DNA from: Bacteroides zoogleoformans
Lineage (GTDB): Bacteria; Bacteroidota; Bacteroidia; Bacteroidales; Bacteroidaceae
DNA length: 64,000 bases
Direction: 5' to 3'
NCBI RefSeq assembly: GCF_002998435.1
Contig: NZ_CP027231.1
Span: 496,001 to 560,000 of the forward strand
Below, piece after piece: positions 63,765 through 64,000 of the stretch (its first letter is position 1; each line of letters starts with the position of its first letter). The position numbers and the translations under genes were made by a program. The notes below the pieces were generated by a model. It had not been told where the DNA came from, searched no databases, and worked only from the letters and a program-made list of their open reading frames with translations.

Positions 63765-64000
63765 ATGGACGACACTATCTTGATAAAATACTTGCAAGGT
63801 GAATGTAATGATGAAGAATGTTGCCAAGTGGAAACATGGTATGAAGCATCTCTTGATAACCAAAAGTTACTGGAACAGCTTTATTATGTCCTTTTTGTGG
63901 GTGAATGTGTTGCGGAAATCAGTGCAATAAATACAGAAACGTCATTGAGTAAGTTTAAATCGGTTCTCCGTAAAGAGGAGAGACTGACCTATACAAAAGG
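63765..64000 (+). CDS. FecR-like anti-sigma factor, N-terminal part (runs off window)
   Basis: The ATG at 63765 opens a frame to the window end (78 residues): MDDTILIKYLQGECNDEEC, then VETWYEASLDNQKLLEQL. This is the usual start of Bacteroidetes FecR anti-sigma proteins (a short helical domain with LIxYLxGECxxEE that binds the sigma factor). The membrane helix and FecR domain would lie beyond the window. The divergent orientation from the sigma gene is less common than the sigma-then-fecR order. Confidence 0.78.
   Translation, partial: MDDTILIKYLQGECNDEECCQVETWYEASLDNQKLLEQLYYVLFVGECVAEISAINTETSLSKFKSVLRKEERLTYTK

Overview
The window looks like a chromosome segment of a Bacteroides-type bacterium (order Bacteroidales). 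The evidence is the repeated TAnnTTTG promoter -7 element (with TTTG 19-21 bases upstream where visible), fimbrillin-type lipoproteins, a Bacteroidales HU-like protein, long Bacteroidetes-type NusB, DUF3276 and DUF5606 proteins, a divergent ECF sigma/FecR pair, and group B [FeFe]-hydrogenase genes. No tRNA, rRNA or CRISPR array was seen.

Layout. 1-350: 3' end of apbE, with a duplicated tail. 492-6977: a cobalamin (anaerobic corrin ring) operon of four fused genes carrying eight activities; the missing C20 methyltransferase cobI lies at 26713. 7114-9370: an AbiE-type toxin-antitoxin pair coupled to a beta-barrel protein gene. 9744-17027 (minus): a fimbria-like operon with a GIY-YIG-like small protein, OmpA, a Mfa2/FimB-like protein, four fimbrillin-like lipoproteins and an HU-like protein, interspersed with 23-bp-period tandem arrays (one of 19 copies). 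17348-22318 (minus): a TPR/AraC regulator and a B12/iron-type ABC importer. 22971-26660: a very large A+T-rich protein with a Schlafen/AlbA_2-like domain, the least explained gene here. 26713-34227: cobI, a DUF1573 protein, an OPT transporter, a GH2 beta-galactosidase and a DUF1460 protein. 34330-36606 (minus): a four-gene CsgG/lipoprotein operon. 36744-38546 (minus): pspC and padR with a clear palindromic operator. 38820-44021 (minus): [FeFe]-hydrogenase with hydE, hydG and hydF. 44394: mnmE.

45902-55621 is a pile-up of insertion sequences around sdaA: IS982, IS5, an IS30 remnant split by a second (frameshifted) IS982, ISAs1, a complete IS66 with an 8-bp target duplication, a perfect 37-bp-arm hairpin and an IS110 remnant. 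Just after it is a candidate small RNA with its own promoter and terminator (55751-55845). 56041-62985 returns to housekeeping genes (DUF5606, coaE, ybbR-like, yajC, nusB, DUF3276, rplY/ctc, pth, S4 protein, Gfo/Idh/MocA oxidoreductase). The window ends in an ECF sigma factor and a divergent, truncated anti-sigma gene.

Working together: the corrin operon plus cobI make the corrin ring and the importer probably takes up corrinoid, although no cobalamin riboswitch was recognised in the leaders inspected. HydE, HydF and HydG mature the hydrogenase encoded upstream of them. The most surprising items are the 23-bp arrays beside paralogous fimbrillin genes, the giant Schlafen-domain protein, and the candidate sRNA at the edge of the IS cluster.
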